Below are positions 10,578 through 21,273 of a stretch of 51,522 nt of DNA, piece by piece. Position numbers and translations under genes: made by a program. Within the stretch, counting starts at the first letter, position 1, and every line of letters begins with the position of its first letter. The notes beneath the pieces are model-generated. The model was not told the origin of the DNA. It saw only the letters and a list, made by a program, of their open reading frames with translations, and did no database searches. Source of the DNA: Cyanodermella asteris (Eukaryota; Ascomycota; Lecanoromycetes; Ostropales; Stictidaceae); NCBI GenBank assembly GCA_900618795.1, contig UYJD01000007.1, forward strand, positions 1-51,522, given 5' to 3'.

Positions 10578-11085
10578 TTAGTGTTGTTGTTTGTGCTTCT
10601 GCCCGTGGTCATAGCGGCCATCATGACAGAGATCCAGATGAGGTAGTTGAATCAATGATCATAAGATGATGATGCTAGCAGCTACCGCTAATCAACAGTG
10701 AGTGCCCAGTGAAAGTAAGCCCCCGACTCTCGATTACCCTTGCATCCGTGCACTACCTCCAGACCCATATTTTCCATGGCCCAAAACTTGTATCAACGCC
10801 CAGACCACACCTCACCTCTTCACTCAACCCCAAAACGACAACCAATCCGAGAACAGCTCAACGCTGAAGCAGCACAACCTCGTCAAAAATCCGTGAGACT
10901 CACCTGGGCGAGTTATGCAGATTGGGTCCCCAGACCCAGCTTCTCGCCTTTCTTCACAAGCGCGGCCGCAGCGGGTTGGGCGACTCAGACACCCATTGTC
11001 AGGCGGCGTTTTGAGTGTTCTCCCGCGCCTTCCTGCTCGCCCTGTGCTTCACATCTCTTGCCGCCAAGCTTTTCTTGTTTATGAC
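10578..11085. other. Intergenic stretch, no supported gene
   Basis: This holds the 3' flank of the gene ending at 10577. A 102-codon plus-strand frame begins at an ATG at 10776, but it shows no motif and runs into promoter-like sequence. I do not call it a gene. Confidence 0.4.
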
Positions 11086-11092
11086 TATAAAA
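11086..11092 (+). promoter_or_regulatory. TATA box of a likely plus-strand transcript
   Basis: TATAAAA is followed at once by a C-rich run and then a CT-rich leader of about 140 bases, the usual layout of a strong fungal core promoter. The first ATG after it, at 11237, opens only a 57-codon frame that ends at 11410. The next, at 11361, opens the 360-codon frame over the repeat array. What the transcript encodes is unclear. Confidence 0.5.
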
Positions 11093-11360
11093 CCCCCTTC
11101 CCCCCACTTCGCAGGGACAGAGCTTTGCTTCTTCAAAACTCGCAGTTTTACGCCCTTCGGAAGATTCGATCAGATACAACTGCGATCTCTTCGTGTACAC
11201 CTGTGATCACAACTCTTTTGCTCAGCTCTTATCGACATGAGACCTTTGGGTCTTGAGTCGCTTAAGCTTCACTTTGAGTGCTTCCCTCACGGTATTCACA
11301 ACAGTGTAGTACCAGTCTCCAGCTTCTCGTCACAACTGCTTTGTCTGACATCGCGGGACC

Positions 11361-12443
11361 ATGTCTGCTCCTCACTGCAACTCTCAGCACGACTGCGCTT
11401 CAGCTTCTAGGCCCCGAAGCATAGATGTTCACTGGAGCGAATTTCCTGGCTCATTTCATTTTCCGATATTTTCGAGGACTATGCCACAGCATGATATCCA
11501 GTTTCAAGATAGCGGAGAGAGGTCCTTGGGCCAGCATCCGATTTCACCAACCAAAATCAAAGGAGAAGAAAGGAAGACAGAGGCAACAAGACATGGAGCT
11601 CAACTCGTGAGAGACACTGGTCAACGAGCACCAGGCAGCGGTTGTCCCGGACAGAAAAATCCGAGATGCAGCCACCAGTGCGATCCTGACATCCAGTTCT
11701 TCCCGCAACACTGTCCGAGTCACTTGCATCAGCATTATCACACAAATTCAGCACACTTCAAGGTCGCATCTCGTGACCGCAACGAATACTTTGAAGATGA
11801 TCCGTCATTATTTCCGGTCCATTTGAAGTGGGTCTGGAACAAACGGCGCCGTCGTCCGGTCAGCGAAGCGTCTGTGAAAACTATCTCGACATTTCTCGTC
11901 ATCCTGACGAGGACCTGGACCAAACGGTGTCGCCGTCGTTCGGTCGGCAATTCCAACCGCACACAGCAAATCCTCGCTGAGCCAGGGGTTCACCATATCA
12001 AGACTTTGGACAAAGCTAAGCTCAGAGCGGTTTCCAGTCGAGTCCTGGCCAGCGTCTTCCATCCAACTTTAGGAGAAGAACACGCCCTCGACGAGGACCT
12101 GTACCAAATGTGGTTGGGGCTCCGGGTGTCGCTTCAACACGCGAGGGATCTCGACGAATTCCAAACCGTTTCCGCCGGTTTGAAATCGAGCTCATCATCG
12201 GGAGCCCGACGAACTCCAAACGTTCGCTTCCCGTATGTGGCCCCGAGTCAAGTCCCAGATCAGCTCGGCGAGGTCCAAAGTGGCGCCTGCCTGGACTGCC
12301 TTGAAGATCAGCATCCGGAGCGGTTCGCCCGTCTTGACGAACTCCAAACCGCCGCTCCCTGGTTTGGGTCTCGACGCCATCTCCGAGTTAGCTCGACGAA
12401 CTCCAAATGCCTCTTGCTCGGTTGGACCAGCGACACGGGCTAA
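11361..12443 (+). CDS. Doubtful ORF running through a degenerate repeat array
   Basis: This 360-codon frame starts with an ATG 270 bases after a TATA box. The first 110 residues are His/Gln/Ser-rich with no family signature. From about residue 155 the frame runs through a degenerate tandem repeat, which yields peptide variants such as LDEDLYQ, LDEFQT and LDELQT. In the unit near 12211 the best peptide reading (PDELQT) lies in another frame, so the repeat is not held in one frame throughout. Either this is a decayed gene, a gene with unrecognised introns, or a non-coding repeat that happens to stay open. Confidence 0.3.
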   Translation: MSAPHCNSQHDCASASRPRSIDVHWSEFPGSFHFPIFSRTMPQHDIQFQDSGERSLGQHPISPTKIKGEERKTEATRHGAQLVRDTGQRAPGSGCPGQKNPRCSHQCDPDIQFFPQHCPSHLHQHYHTNSAHFKVASRDRNEYFEDDPSLFPVHLKWVWNKRRRRPVSEASVKTISTFLVILTRTWTKRCRRRSVGNSNRTQQILAEPGVHHIKTLDKAKLRAVSSRVLASVFHPTLGEEHALDEDLYQMWLGLRVSLQHARDLDEFQTVSAGLKSSSSSGARRTPNVRFPYVAPSQVPDQLGEVQSGACLDCLEDQHPERFARLDELQTAAPWFGSRRHLRVSSTNSKCLLLGWTSDTG

Positions 12444-12450
12444 TGCTCGC
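11825..12450 (+). repeat. Degenerate tandem array, units of about 57 bp (GACGAACTCCAAACG core)
   Basis: The core CCAAA stands at about 12104, 12161, 12216, 12275, 12344 and 12403, giving spacings of 57, 55, 59, 69 and 59 bp. It is usually preceded by CGACGAACT or a variant (ACGAGGACCTGTA, ACGAATT, GCGAGGT). Earlier, weaker units lie near 11839, 11920, 11953, 12008 and 12064. Between cores the units are poorly conserved. The same core recurs on the minus strand at 32.7-33.3 kb. Confidence 0.65.
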
Positions 12451-12752
12451 GATTTGAGCCGAAGATCGCGAATGGTGTGCAAAGCGGCACAGCAATTGAT
12501 TTGAAGAGATGTCGTTATACTCTTAAGTCAAGGGCCGGCACGGTGGGAGGGCTTTGGCATCTTCTGTGAGGGCAAGTACTGTGCAGACGACTTGGCTGTG
12601 TACGTTGGTCGTGTAAGCAGTAGAGTAGCCTTGTTGGCATGGGAATGACGGTGTTTCTCGTGAACACTGAATCGATCGCGGCAGACATGGCTGGAGAGCA
12701 GCGACACCATCAATGACGAGCTCTGCCGCCGAACTCGTCGCAAGAACATGGC

Positions 12753-13010
12753 GAAGACCTGTACCAAAATGGGGTTTGCCGGGCGGGATCTCGTATCAAG
12801 CTCCCAGGGGAAGACCGAGGACCTGTACCAAACGGTCTTTGCTGGGAAGAGGCTCTCACATTAACAAAATGTCCGGCAAGATGTCCGAACCTGTACCCAA
12901 CGCTCGGTGGTGGGAAGGACTCTTGTGTCAACAAACCATCTTGGACAACGCGAGCACCTGTATCAAAAGGACCTGCCCTGGCCTGTGTCTCGAGGAAGAA
13001 CAAGAAGAAT
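12753..13010 (+). repeat. Degenerate tandem array, four units of about 66 bp (GACCTGTACCAAACG core)
   Basis: Units begin near 12753, 12817, 12887 and 12954. Each has GA-(G)ACCTGTACCAAA near its start, a TTTGC(C/T)GGG-like block next, and a second ATCAAG/AACAAA block about 35 bases later at 12797, 12863 and 12931. Spacing is 64-70 bp. Units 1 and 2 are out of frame with each other, so the array is not one clean peptide repeat. The core resembles that of the array at 11825-12450, which suggests a common origin. Confidence 0.65.
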
Positions 13011-13544
13011 ACGAACAGGAACGCCAAAGCGATACCACAGCACACTACGAAGAAAAAGAAGGAAAACTTGAGACACATCGTCTCTACTGAAATAAGCATC
13101 GACTCATTGACAATTGGCTTCGGACGTCACGCATTAATTGCCTGAATGATCAGTTTGACATCCGCCTGAGGCCGCCGTTGGACGACACCCGCGTGCAGAG
13201 CACTATGCAAGCAGACCGACCAGGCCCCTGATGGCACGACATACAGAAGTTGGAGGACATCTCCATCGATGGGAGGGATGACGATTGGCGGAATCCGAGT
13301 TGGCAAAACCCGCCGTTCCGCAGCCGGAGACATCCCAGGGTTCCCGAAAGAATGCTCTGCTTTATCACAGACCAGACAACCGAACGACACAACTGCATGA
13401 ATCACCACCAAAAAAAAAGGGAAAGAAAAAAAAAGAAAGGCAAAAATGATCTCACACACTCTCACCAAAAGATTCATTCCCCAAGTCCGCCATTTGCTCC
13501 ATTTTCGAAAGATCGGCCATCATTCAACCACTCACAAAAAAACC

Positions 13545-13828
13545 ACAACTCACCTCCATTTCCAGTCTGCCTTTGCTGCAACAGAACAATAAAGCCAAAC
13601 CTCTTCATTTCCTGTCGCCTCAAAAAATTTCCAGTTCAACGGTCTGCCCTTTTTGAATTGCAACATATCAATCAATAAAAGCCAACGTCTTTCGTTGCCT
13701 GTTGCATTCAAAACTCCCAGTCCAGTCCAGACGGTTCTTGCCCCCTTTTGATGCAATTTTGTATAGCCAACTTCATCGGGGTTGGGGGTTTTTTTTTTCT
13801 TTTTTTTTGGCTCGAATCCGGCTGGCAA
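13545..13828 (-). repeat. AT-rich tandem repeat of about 88 bp, possibly coding for a 29-residue repeat
   Basis: Direct copies start near 13588 and 13673 (CAATAAA-GCCAA, then CAGT, GTCTGCC or GGTTCTTGCC, and TTGCAA), with a partial third before 13588. On the minus strand the frame 13550-13828 reads the copies as a peptide repeat: QKGARTVWTGLGVLNATGNE, FKKGRPLNWKFFEATGNE, then a partial AAKADWKWR. A perfect GTGAGT donor follows the partial copy and a long pyrimidine tract ending in CAG lies near 13400, so it could be an exon of a minus-strand gene. I cannot place a start codon. Confidence 0.5.
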
Positions 13829-14717
13829 AAAACTTCCTAGGTCGGGTGCGAAGAATTCGGACCCGATCTGACATCCCGCGCGTCTCGGACGCTGTACGTG
13901 AAAGTGCTGTAGCTTTTGTCGGTCTCGCAGCTCGTCTGTGGGAGATGATTTAAGCTTGGGGTGTCAGATCACAAAAAGATAAAAGAAAAAAAGTGCTTGC
14001 TAATTCTGAAAAATTTAATAATGAAAAGAGAACCAATTGCCGGAAAAAAAATTAAAAAATTAAAAAATAGGAGAGCGTGCCTTGAGATTTTGCTAGTGAA
14101 ATAGTTGCTCGAACCTTGTAGTTCTCGCTCCGTGAAATGTTGTGCTTGCGAACAAATGTGGATGTTGTGTGGTGGGCTTGCTTTCGTGCGGTCTATTCCG
14201 TGGATGCCGGAAACTGATGTGCGCCGCAGTCTTTCTAGCACAAAGGATGCTCGCGTTCGTAGTCGGCAGCTTCAGCAAGTGGAAGTCTCGACATTACGTA
14301 TGATCAAACGGCAAGCTGTAATACAAGTATCCTCTCCAGCTTAGAAATTCGCACGCACATAAAGATAAATAATGATAGAAGAAAAAAAAAAAAAGGTCTG
14401 AAGCACGGAATTGCAAGCTCAACAAAGTTGTGGAGCGCAAGCCATGTTGAATGTGATGTGACGCCGTCGCTGGCATCTTCTGCTGCATTCATAGAATCTA
14501 CCTAAATAACCTTTAACCTCTGTTTCGGACTGCTCAACGAAACAATAGCCATGCCCCCGGAAACCACCAGGACTTGTGTTCTATATTGCGTCCAGCCTTG
14601 CCGTTCCCAAACTTCCCCAGGTATGCTTTTCCAGTTGCAAATGCCAGGTCCCCAATCCATTTCTCGCCACCCAACCCCCGCAATGCATTCGCATCAACGT
14701 CCAAAGGCGTACTCGGA
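13829..14717. other. AT-rich stretch with homopolymer runs, no supported gene
   Basis: A-rich runs near 13970-14075 and 14380-14395 and a T-run just before it (13788-13808) make this the most AT-rich block in the window. No open frame has a family signature. It contains the 3' flank of ECO1. Confidence 0.5.
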
Positions 14718-16272
14718 TCAGTCGGATTCGTACACGTGCCATCCAACTTCTCCGCCATACCAATTTCGCGCCAGCGCTCCTCCACTCTGGGTCGGTTGGC
14801 TGAACGCAATCATATCCTTGGGCACCTCGATGCCGTAAAAGAAATTCCGCCTCGCGCAATCTAGCAGCGTGCTCGCAATTCCCTTTCTGCGATGGCTCTT
14901 GCTCACCCAGATTCGTGAGATGCCCATGAGCACCAGGCTCTGTTCGCGCCGGGTCGTGACGCACGAACTCTGGACACTGGATGCATGCTTATTGTTGTCC
15001 TCGGCCGGTCCCTTTCTCGATCCTGACGCATCGGCTCTTCGTGCTGCTGGACTGTCGGATTGGACAACCTTCTGAGCGCTATTGATGCGCTCGGCGAGAC
15101 AAAGCCCGACGCAACGGTCCTTCTCCATGTATAAGAATGCGCGGAAGAAGTCTTCCCTTGTCTCCTCCTCTTCACCCTTCTCCCGTGCTTTCGCGAGCGC
15201 CTTGCCAAATTTCTTGCCGCTCACCGGGCATGTTCTCGAACCCCAAAGCTTCTCACTCGGAATCTCCAATGCGCCCAGGTCTTGCACGACCACCGTTTCC
15301 AGAACACGTTCCACACGCTTGCGCACCGCCGGTGACATCTTTCGATCCACATAGACCACGCTCTCGGTCCCATCTGCCGATGGTGATTGAGCGACCTCCT
15401 TAGCCTCATTCTTGAACGCCTTGCCCATGTCCACGCCTAGCACGTTGAGGTTGTGGAACGCCTTGTGTAGTGCTGCATCTTCGGACGAGCTCGGAACGTA
15501 ATCCATGCCACACTGCTTGCAAGTCCGGCGCGTATCTTGTCCCAAGTCCAACGTCATCTGTGTAAATTTCTGCTTCTTTTGTGGATATGACGCTGGTCCC
15601 ACGGCTGTCGAGTTTATTGACACCGTTGTCGCTGTTGTAGCACCCGAGGGTCTCCGCGCGTCAGCTTCGTTGGCTGTGATTTCTGTCAACGGCGTCGAGG
15701 CGCGAGTGTCGGCGTCGTCTCGATGCGATTCGATTGTGCTGTCTGACCGTTTGCGCTTCAACAGGTTAAAGGCTGGTTTGTGCGACTTGAGCGGCGGAGA
15801 GTTCATGTTTACCTGTGACGCGTACGGGTTCTCAGGAGGGGGAGATGTAGCGGACAGAGGTGATGATGGATGGTATGGGTCTGAGAAGATGCTCTCCTTG
15901 ACCGGAGTGGAAGGTTGTGAGAGAGCCTCGTGCGCCGTCGAAGTTTGCACCTCGATGGATAGCTTCGAGGAGACATGCTGAGAACTGGAGCTCGAGTTTG
16001 GATCCACGTTCTCGTCGTGTACTGTTGCTATGCGCTTGTTTGTCGTGACCTGCACGAAGCCCTGGCTGTCCATGCGTATGAGTTTGCGCGACGGGCCATC
16101 GTCGTCCAGGGGCGGGCGCGTTCGGCGCGAGTACGTCTTTGTCAGGCCTCTGGAAAAGTGGTTAGCAAAGCGTCAGCACGATCCTAGAGCTCTAGACATA
16201 CCTCCTGAAGCTGTTCGACACTCCGTAGACCATTTCGTCGGAGTCCAGATGCTGGCGCAGTGTGGCTGGCAT
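14718..16272 (-). CDS. ECO1: Sister-chromatid cohesion N-acetyltransferase Eco1
   Basis: This nuclear enzyme acetylates the cohesin subunit Smc3 during S phase to establish cohesion. Two exons, 16202-16272 and 14718-16149, give 500 residues. The exon junction restores an N-terminal KTYSRRTRPPLDDDGPSRK segment. A disordered Ser/Pro-rich part follows. KFTQMTLDLGQ, a PIP-box-like PCNA-binding motif, stands at about 218-228. A C2H2 zinc finger follows (C234, C237, H252, H256) in TCKQCGMDYVPS. The C-terminal acetyltransferase block runs from GISRIWVSKSHRRKGIASTL (about 433) through the catalytic-core signature FSQPTQSGG to the C-terminus, complete. I chose the ATG at 16272 because the frame is open back to it; the ATG at 16233 is an alternative. 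It is longer than yeast Eco1 (281 residues) mainly because of the N-terminal linker. Confidence 0.94.
16150..16201 (-). other. ECO1 intron, 52 nt
   Basis: The donor GTATGT and acceptor TTCCAG on the minus strand, with GCTAAC 14 bases before the acceptor as branch site, join exon 1 (phase 2) to exon 2 and keep the ECO1 frame. Confidence 0.85.
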
Positions 16273-17623
16273 CGATCGCTTGAGCTCGACTGTGACAAGA
16301 GAAGAGTCGGGATGGGATGGGGAAGAAGGAAAGACGAGATGCGATGATGGTCAGATTGGATGAACGACTGAGGGGCGTCGGGGTCGAGGGCGGCGCGCGC
16401 TCAGAGCTCGGTGTCAATAGAGTAGATGAATGTCGGGCTGTAGTACAGGCAGAAGGGAAGGCGGATCAAACGCGCCCGGCTGGCCCGTGCCAGGTCGAAG
16501 AACAATGCGACTGGACTAGTAACCACGGGGCGAAGAGTCGATGTCAAGTCATGCAGGCAAGAACCGAAGTGGAAGCTCGTCTCGTCGTCGTTCGAGTTGT
16601 TGCTTTGCTTTGCTTTGTCGAGCTTGGACGCGACGCGCGGGCGTCACAGCTTCACTCAACTCCCGATTCTCCACCACACAGCTCTCGGCGCTCCTTTGCG
16701 CCCCCACTGGCTGTGATTCCCGCCGCAGTCAGCTTAGCTCACTTGCCACTCATTTTACTGCTCGTACTCGGTGCACAGGTCTACGCCTGGGCACAATGAT
16801 GATGACGAGGTCAGGCACAAACGGGCGAGGGGCACTCGATGTAAGTACCAGGCCGGCCAACCCCAAAGAACTCTCACAACTCTGCGCAAGCCATGCAAGG
16901 CCAGATCCCTGTCTATTGCTGTTCTACTGCTGTTCACTCGCTGTCTTGCCGCCTGCTGTTCCTCGTTGCACGCTGCATGTGCTCAGCAACCCGCCTGCCA
17001 CCGTCAGCTGAAGCGGCATCTTATCCAGCCCCGTGTCATCCCTGAAGAATCACCTGCTCCGGGCGCTTTCGTCTTTGCCTTTTGCCTGCAACCGGCCTGT
17101 TCATCTTGTCCTCGTTGTGAAGCTTCCCCCGGCCCGATCCGCCGCGAGCCCTGGTAACTCTGCGCTGGAAAGGCCGCCTGTCTCACTTGTCTTCGCCCGT
17201 GTCCCGCTCGCTGCCTCTGCGTGTTGTCAGCATCTTGAACACCTCACATCGTATGTACATCGTGCGAGACAAGAAGGCTGGAGCGGTCGCTTCGTTTCGC
17301 GTTCTTGCTGCTCTGCCACAGCCTGGAGGAGAAGCCTTGTGAGAAGCCCAACATGGCTGGGATCTTCCGTCTCCCATTCCCGACATTGCGACGAATCAGC
17401 CTTCGCGGAATTTGGATGTGGTAATCCCGGGCGCCAATTGCAATCACCACAGAAGGCCCTATCGAGGACTGCCCCCTATCTTCTGTTGTCAAGGGTCTTC
17501 GTACACAAAGTCGAGACTTTGCCAGCTTCGCACGAGGATATTTTTCGAAGCTCAGCGGCATCAATGCGGATCTCGTCAAGCTGGCACCAGCACCTACGGG
17601 TTTTCGAGCCTGGTGAACTTAGT
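16273..17623. other. Intergenic stretch upstream of ECO1, no supported gene
   Basis: This should hold the ECO1 promoter. At 16797 a short ATG-started plus-strand frame meets a GTAAGT donor at 16841, which could be a non-coding or tiny transcript, but no acceptor restores a recognisable protein. A 223-codon plus-strand frame at 17033-17704 shows no motif and overlaps the end of the GNAT-like gene. Confidence 0.45.
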
Positions 17624-18585
17624 TCATCCGACCGAAGGCGAGGGACTGTCGTAGTTGAACGCTTGGAGCACACCGTGAACCTCGGGACGGTATGTGATTC
17701 GTGATATGGTCAGAGATGTATAGTCGCTTATAGATTGTAGAGAAGACGTTGCCCGTGGCACTCTTCGCATCAAACTGTATATGAGGTCTGATGGTCCGTC
17801 GACAGATGACAGATCGAGTGGAGTGGTGCTCAATGTCACAAAGCGCTTGTTCAAATACCTGTCCACAGTCTGAGATCGACTTACCACCCTTATCTCAAGC
17901 CCTTTTTCATCTGCCAGATCGGTAGTCCACTCGAGCAGCATATTTTCGGCCTTTTCTCGCTGCGGTCCAGGCAAGGCTAGGAGCCATTGGATATCTAAAG
18001 ATCCAGTCAGCAAGCACCTAGCCCGACGTCAAGCCAAGGTGGGCAATATGTTTTCAAGTCTCACTGATCGTGTTCTGATATCTCATCCCTATGTCTCTCC
18101 CACTCAGCCTTGCCTCGTCAACGTAGTCCTTGAACAGAGCAGATGACGGTCGCCCTCCCCCAAAATCGAAGTCGTCGTGAGTCGGTTTGAATTTTGCTTC
18201 CTGTTCCGTCAGCTCGCGCTCGTTGCGGGCATGGAGGACCTCTCACTGTTCGTGTGTACCTACCGAGAGAGACGCCTATCTTGCGCTCTCGTTTCAGCTC
18301 TCCGCGAAGCTTTCCAGGCAAGTGACATTTGATAAACACGATCAGTTCATTGCTGGCGACGCCGGTCATCTTCATAAACGCAGGCCTCCCTACAAAGTTT
18401 CCTTTCGTCTTCGCCATGGCCGCTCTTGACGGCATGGCTGGAGCCGTGTCATCCGCAGCGTCCTTTGCAATACCTGGCCACGTAAATTTCGCATGAGGAT
18501 TGTCGGCCAAAGCAGTGGTAAAGATGTGCTGCACGGCGGGCCAGTCGCTTTCTTCGACGGGTTCGACTCGCAGGTCCATTGCCAT
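17624..18585 (-). CDS. Degenerate GNAT-like acetyltransferase, frame break inside
   Basis: The N-terminus MDLRVEPVEESDWPAVQHIF and a later FMKMTGVASNELIVFIKCHL resemble fungal GNAT proteins, with a strand before the acetyl-CoA motif. A clear intron at 17995-18064 (GTGAGA donor, CTTTAG acceptor) joins in frame to QWLLALPGPQREKAENMLL, the place where the family has its Q/R-x-x-G-x-G/A acetyl-CoA loop. The glycines are gone here. Between about 18245 and 18290 the coding signal jumps from one frame to another (…KRERKIG, then LHARNERELTEQEAKFK) and no intron of normal length explains it; a GTAGGT donor at 18263 has no acceptor at a usable distance. So it is a decaying gene, or the assembly has an indel here. 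Confidence 0.6.
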
Positions 18586-20448
18586 TAGTCACGATTCCAG
18601 CTCAGCTATCGCGGTTCACGCCTAAGTCTTTGATTCGGTTGAAAGTAGGTCTGGTTTCTATACTTGGCTTCCACTTGTGTCTCACGAGACGTATGTACGT
18701 GTAGCAGCTTGAAATCTAATGATTAAATACATTTTTGTTGAAAACAACACAAACTGTACAAGCCGTTAAAGTGCTGCCATAGCAATCATGCCAACCCTCT
18801 TCAATCATGCCAGCTATCGCCTCGTCCTGTCACTGCTCCAGCATGCGCTCCGCAGCGTTTGAACACATCACAACGCAAACCGCCCCGTGGGCATCAGCCT
18901 GGCCGTCAGCCGCACCTCACGCGGGTCCACTCCACCTCACCTCCATCCACACCAGCATCCCACTTGGACCCCAACCACGCCGCAAGCGGTGTTTCAGATC
19001 AGTAGCCGAGGCGCAGATCACCTTTTCCCTCCGATTCTCATCCTCGTCAACAGCACTGCAAACTCGCACTCTACAGGTCCAACAAACCCCTCAGCCTTGC
19101 GCCGATGTGCAATACTTCATGTGGGACTCGGGCACCGGAGCTTGCCTGATTTGGTGAGCACCCGGATCTCGTAACGGATCTCGTAAGGCTGCGTGCGCGT
19201 CGGTTCAGCTTTAGTCAATGCGGCGAAGCTCTTCTGCGCCGATGAAGGCCACAGCAAATACAGTCTGTGTGGGACAGCTTGGGGCTTATTTTCGCGAGGC
19301 TGTGGGTTTGGCGTGAGTGGGAATCCGCCGTGTCGCGCTCACGACAGCTTGCTGTGATCAATGTGCTTTCAACCCGATCTAACGGTCATTCTTGTGGCGA
19401 CGGCTGATTATTCATGTTTGTCCAGCACTCGCTGGTTGCGTTTGTGGATGGGTGTCAGTTTGGACGGCGAACATTGAATTGTGATCTGCGTTTGGCTACG
19501 TTTGACAAGCTCGATCGATTCTGCGCGAAGAAAATGACTTCAGGCAACATGTAACAGGCATGTTCTGCTGTCTGCATGAACGCACTTTAGACACTTTACA
19601 TCGTCCTAAGGTCTACATATGATTGCGCATGCATGTCTTCTTTGCGCTACCAGCTGGCCCCAACGAAATTGAATGGCAACCACAAACGCATGGTCGACGT
19701 CCTGCCTGTCCGACTGTAGCGTTTGGGAATCGCTCACGAGCAACGTTCACGTGATCTTGTTGTCTGCGTTGCGCAGAAATTCAGCAACCAGGGCGATGTG
19801 AAACGGCTTGCGTCTGTGTAGACCGTCGCTTGACCGTGTTAGGACGGCGGAAGAGACGGTGGCCAAAGTCAATGTTCCCGAAAAGCTAGTTATTCGTTGG
19901 TTGCACTCGAGGTAATTGTGCTAGAATAAATTTTGCAGTACTGAATTCGTTCTAGAAACTTGTGCATACGCAATTGTTTCGCAATGTGGTGCTCGTTCTT
20001 TGCCTTTCCATCTGCAACGACCACTCATGCCTTACTTTCCTGCTCGTAGTGGCTCCCTCAGATAGGTCTCGCGCATCATTGTACCTGAGCCGTTGCTGAT
20101 CGTACGATATGATTGCAGGCTCCGACTGTGCGAGCTGACAGAAATCTTGACGGAAACACTCAGTCAGCTGACTATTTAGGGGATCTTCAAACAAGCGGAC
20201 GTGCGTGGAAGACTATCAATATGAGTAGATGAAGGTACAGCCCTGCGATTACTCACTCAATCACCCGCAGAAGGACCCAAGGAGGTAGACCGTCAAGGAG
20301 GTAGGCAAACATGTGCGCACGGCATCAGTGTAACGCGGGCACGGGTTGGTTGACTGTGTAGGCGACCAGTGAAGGTCGGCGTCAAGTCTGAAGGTGTTGC
20401 TCGTAGGTCTGGGTCTTCACGGGGTGCGGTGAACTGAGTGTGCAAGGT
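18586..20448. other. Gene-poor stretch, no supported gene
   Basis: Both strands show only short overlapping frames. The longest, 116 codons at 18807-19157 plus, is Thr/Ser-rich without a motif. I see no tandem repeat, RNA gene or transposon protein. The first few hundred bases should include the promoter of the GNAT-like gene. Confidence 0.5.
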
Positions 20449-20473
20449 NNNNNNNNNNNNNNNNNNNNNNNNN
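20449..20473. other. Assembly gap of 25 N
   Basis: Twenty-five consecutive undetermined bases. Its true length may differ from 25. Any frame drawn across it is meaningless. Confidence 0.99.
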
Positions 20474-21273
20474 CCGTGACAATCAGATATCACTGCAGCA
20501 CCTGTGATGTTCGACTCCTGATCACTGGCAGCCGTTGAATGGATACGGATGTATGCCAACCTGTACGGATTTGAGGTAGAGCCCAAAAAAGAAGTGTTTA
20601 GTGCGCCAATGTGTTTCCAGGTACTAGTGTAATGATAATAGGCAGTTGTTCAACTGTAGGTGCATGTTAGCCTCCAGATGAAATGCTCAGCATCTAGGAT
20701 CCACCACCTGCCCTTTCAGGTGCAAATGCTCCGAGACTCTGTAGTGTAACTCTCAAGTATGCCTCAAGTGTCTATACATTCTAGGCCATTAAGCGAGGAG
20801 AATGCAGAGATATTGGCTATCTGGCTAGTTTCTGCACATACAGCTCTGTTGCTTAGATGCGCTGCTTGGATGTTTTTGCCAGTGCTGCGGGTTTGCTATT
20901 TGCTTGCTTTTCTGAGATCCGATAAAGGGGAAGAAGTCTGAGTCAGCGGCTGAGAGGTCAATAGGGCTCTGATTGTGAGTGATTCGGAAGGCGTCTAAGA
21001 TCAACAGTACACGGTCTCAGATGTGCGTGAGGCACAAGGCGTATGTTGCCAGAGTAGCGGGTTGTTGTGGGCAAGCTCACTCGTTTCCCTCCTTTTTGTC
21101 CGCCTGTTGGTCTTTCTGGGCAGCAAACGCCAGCAAACGCCCACGTCCCCAGACAGAAGTACGACAACACTGGCCCATTCAGCTGGGGCCACAACTGATC
21201 TGTCGGTCAACAGTTGCCTCAATTTCCTTCTTCCACCTCTGAACTATTCGAAATTTGCAACCGCGACTCCACG
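20474..21273. other. Intergenic stretch after the gap, no supported gene
   Basis: No frame looks coding. The last 60 bases before 21274 are CT-rich and fit a transcript leader for the gene that starts there. Confidence 0.5.

Noticed and set aside
11825-13010. CRISPR-like array
   Set aside because: Units are degenerate throughout, with no exact repeats and distinct spacers, and the genome is fungal.
17033-17704. 223-codon plus-strand frame
   Set aside because: No motif, a poor start context, and it overlaps the 3' end of the minus-strand GNAT-like gene.
20293-20586. Frame crossing the run of N
   Set aside because: It depends on undetermined bases.
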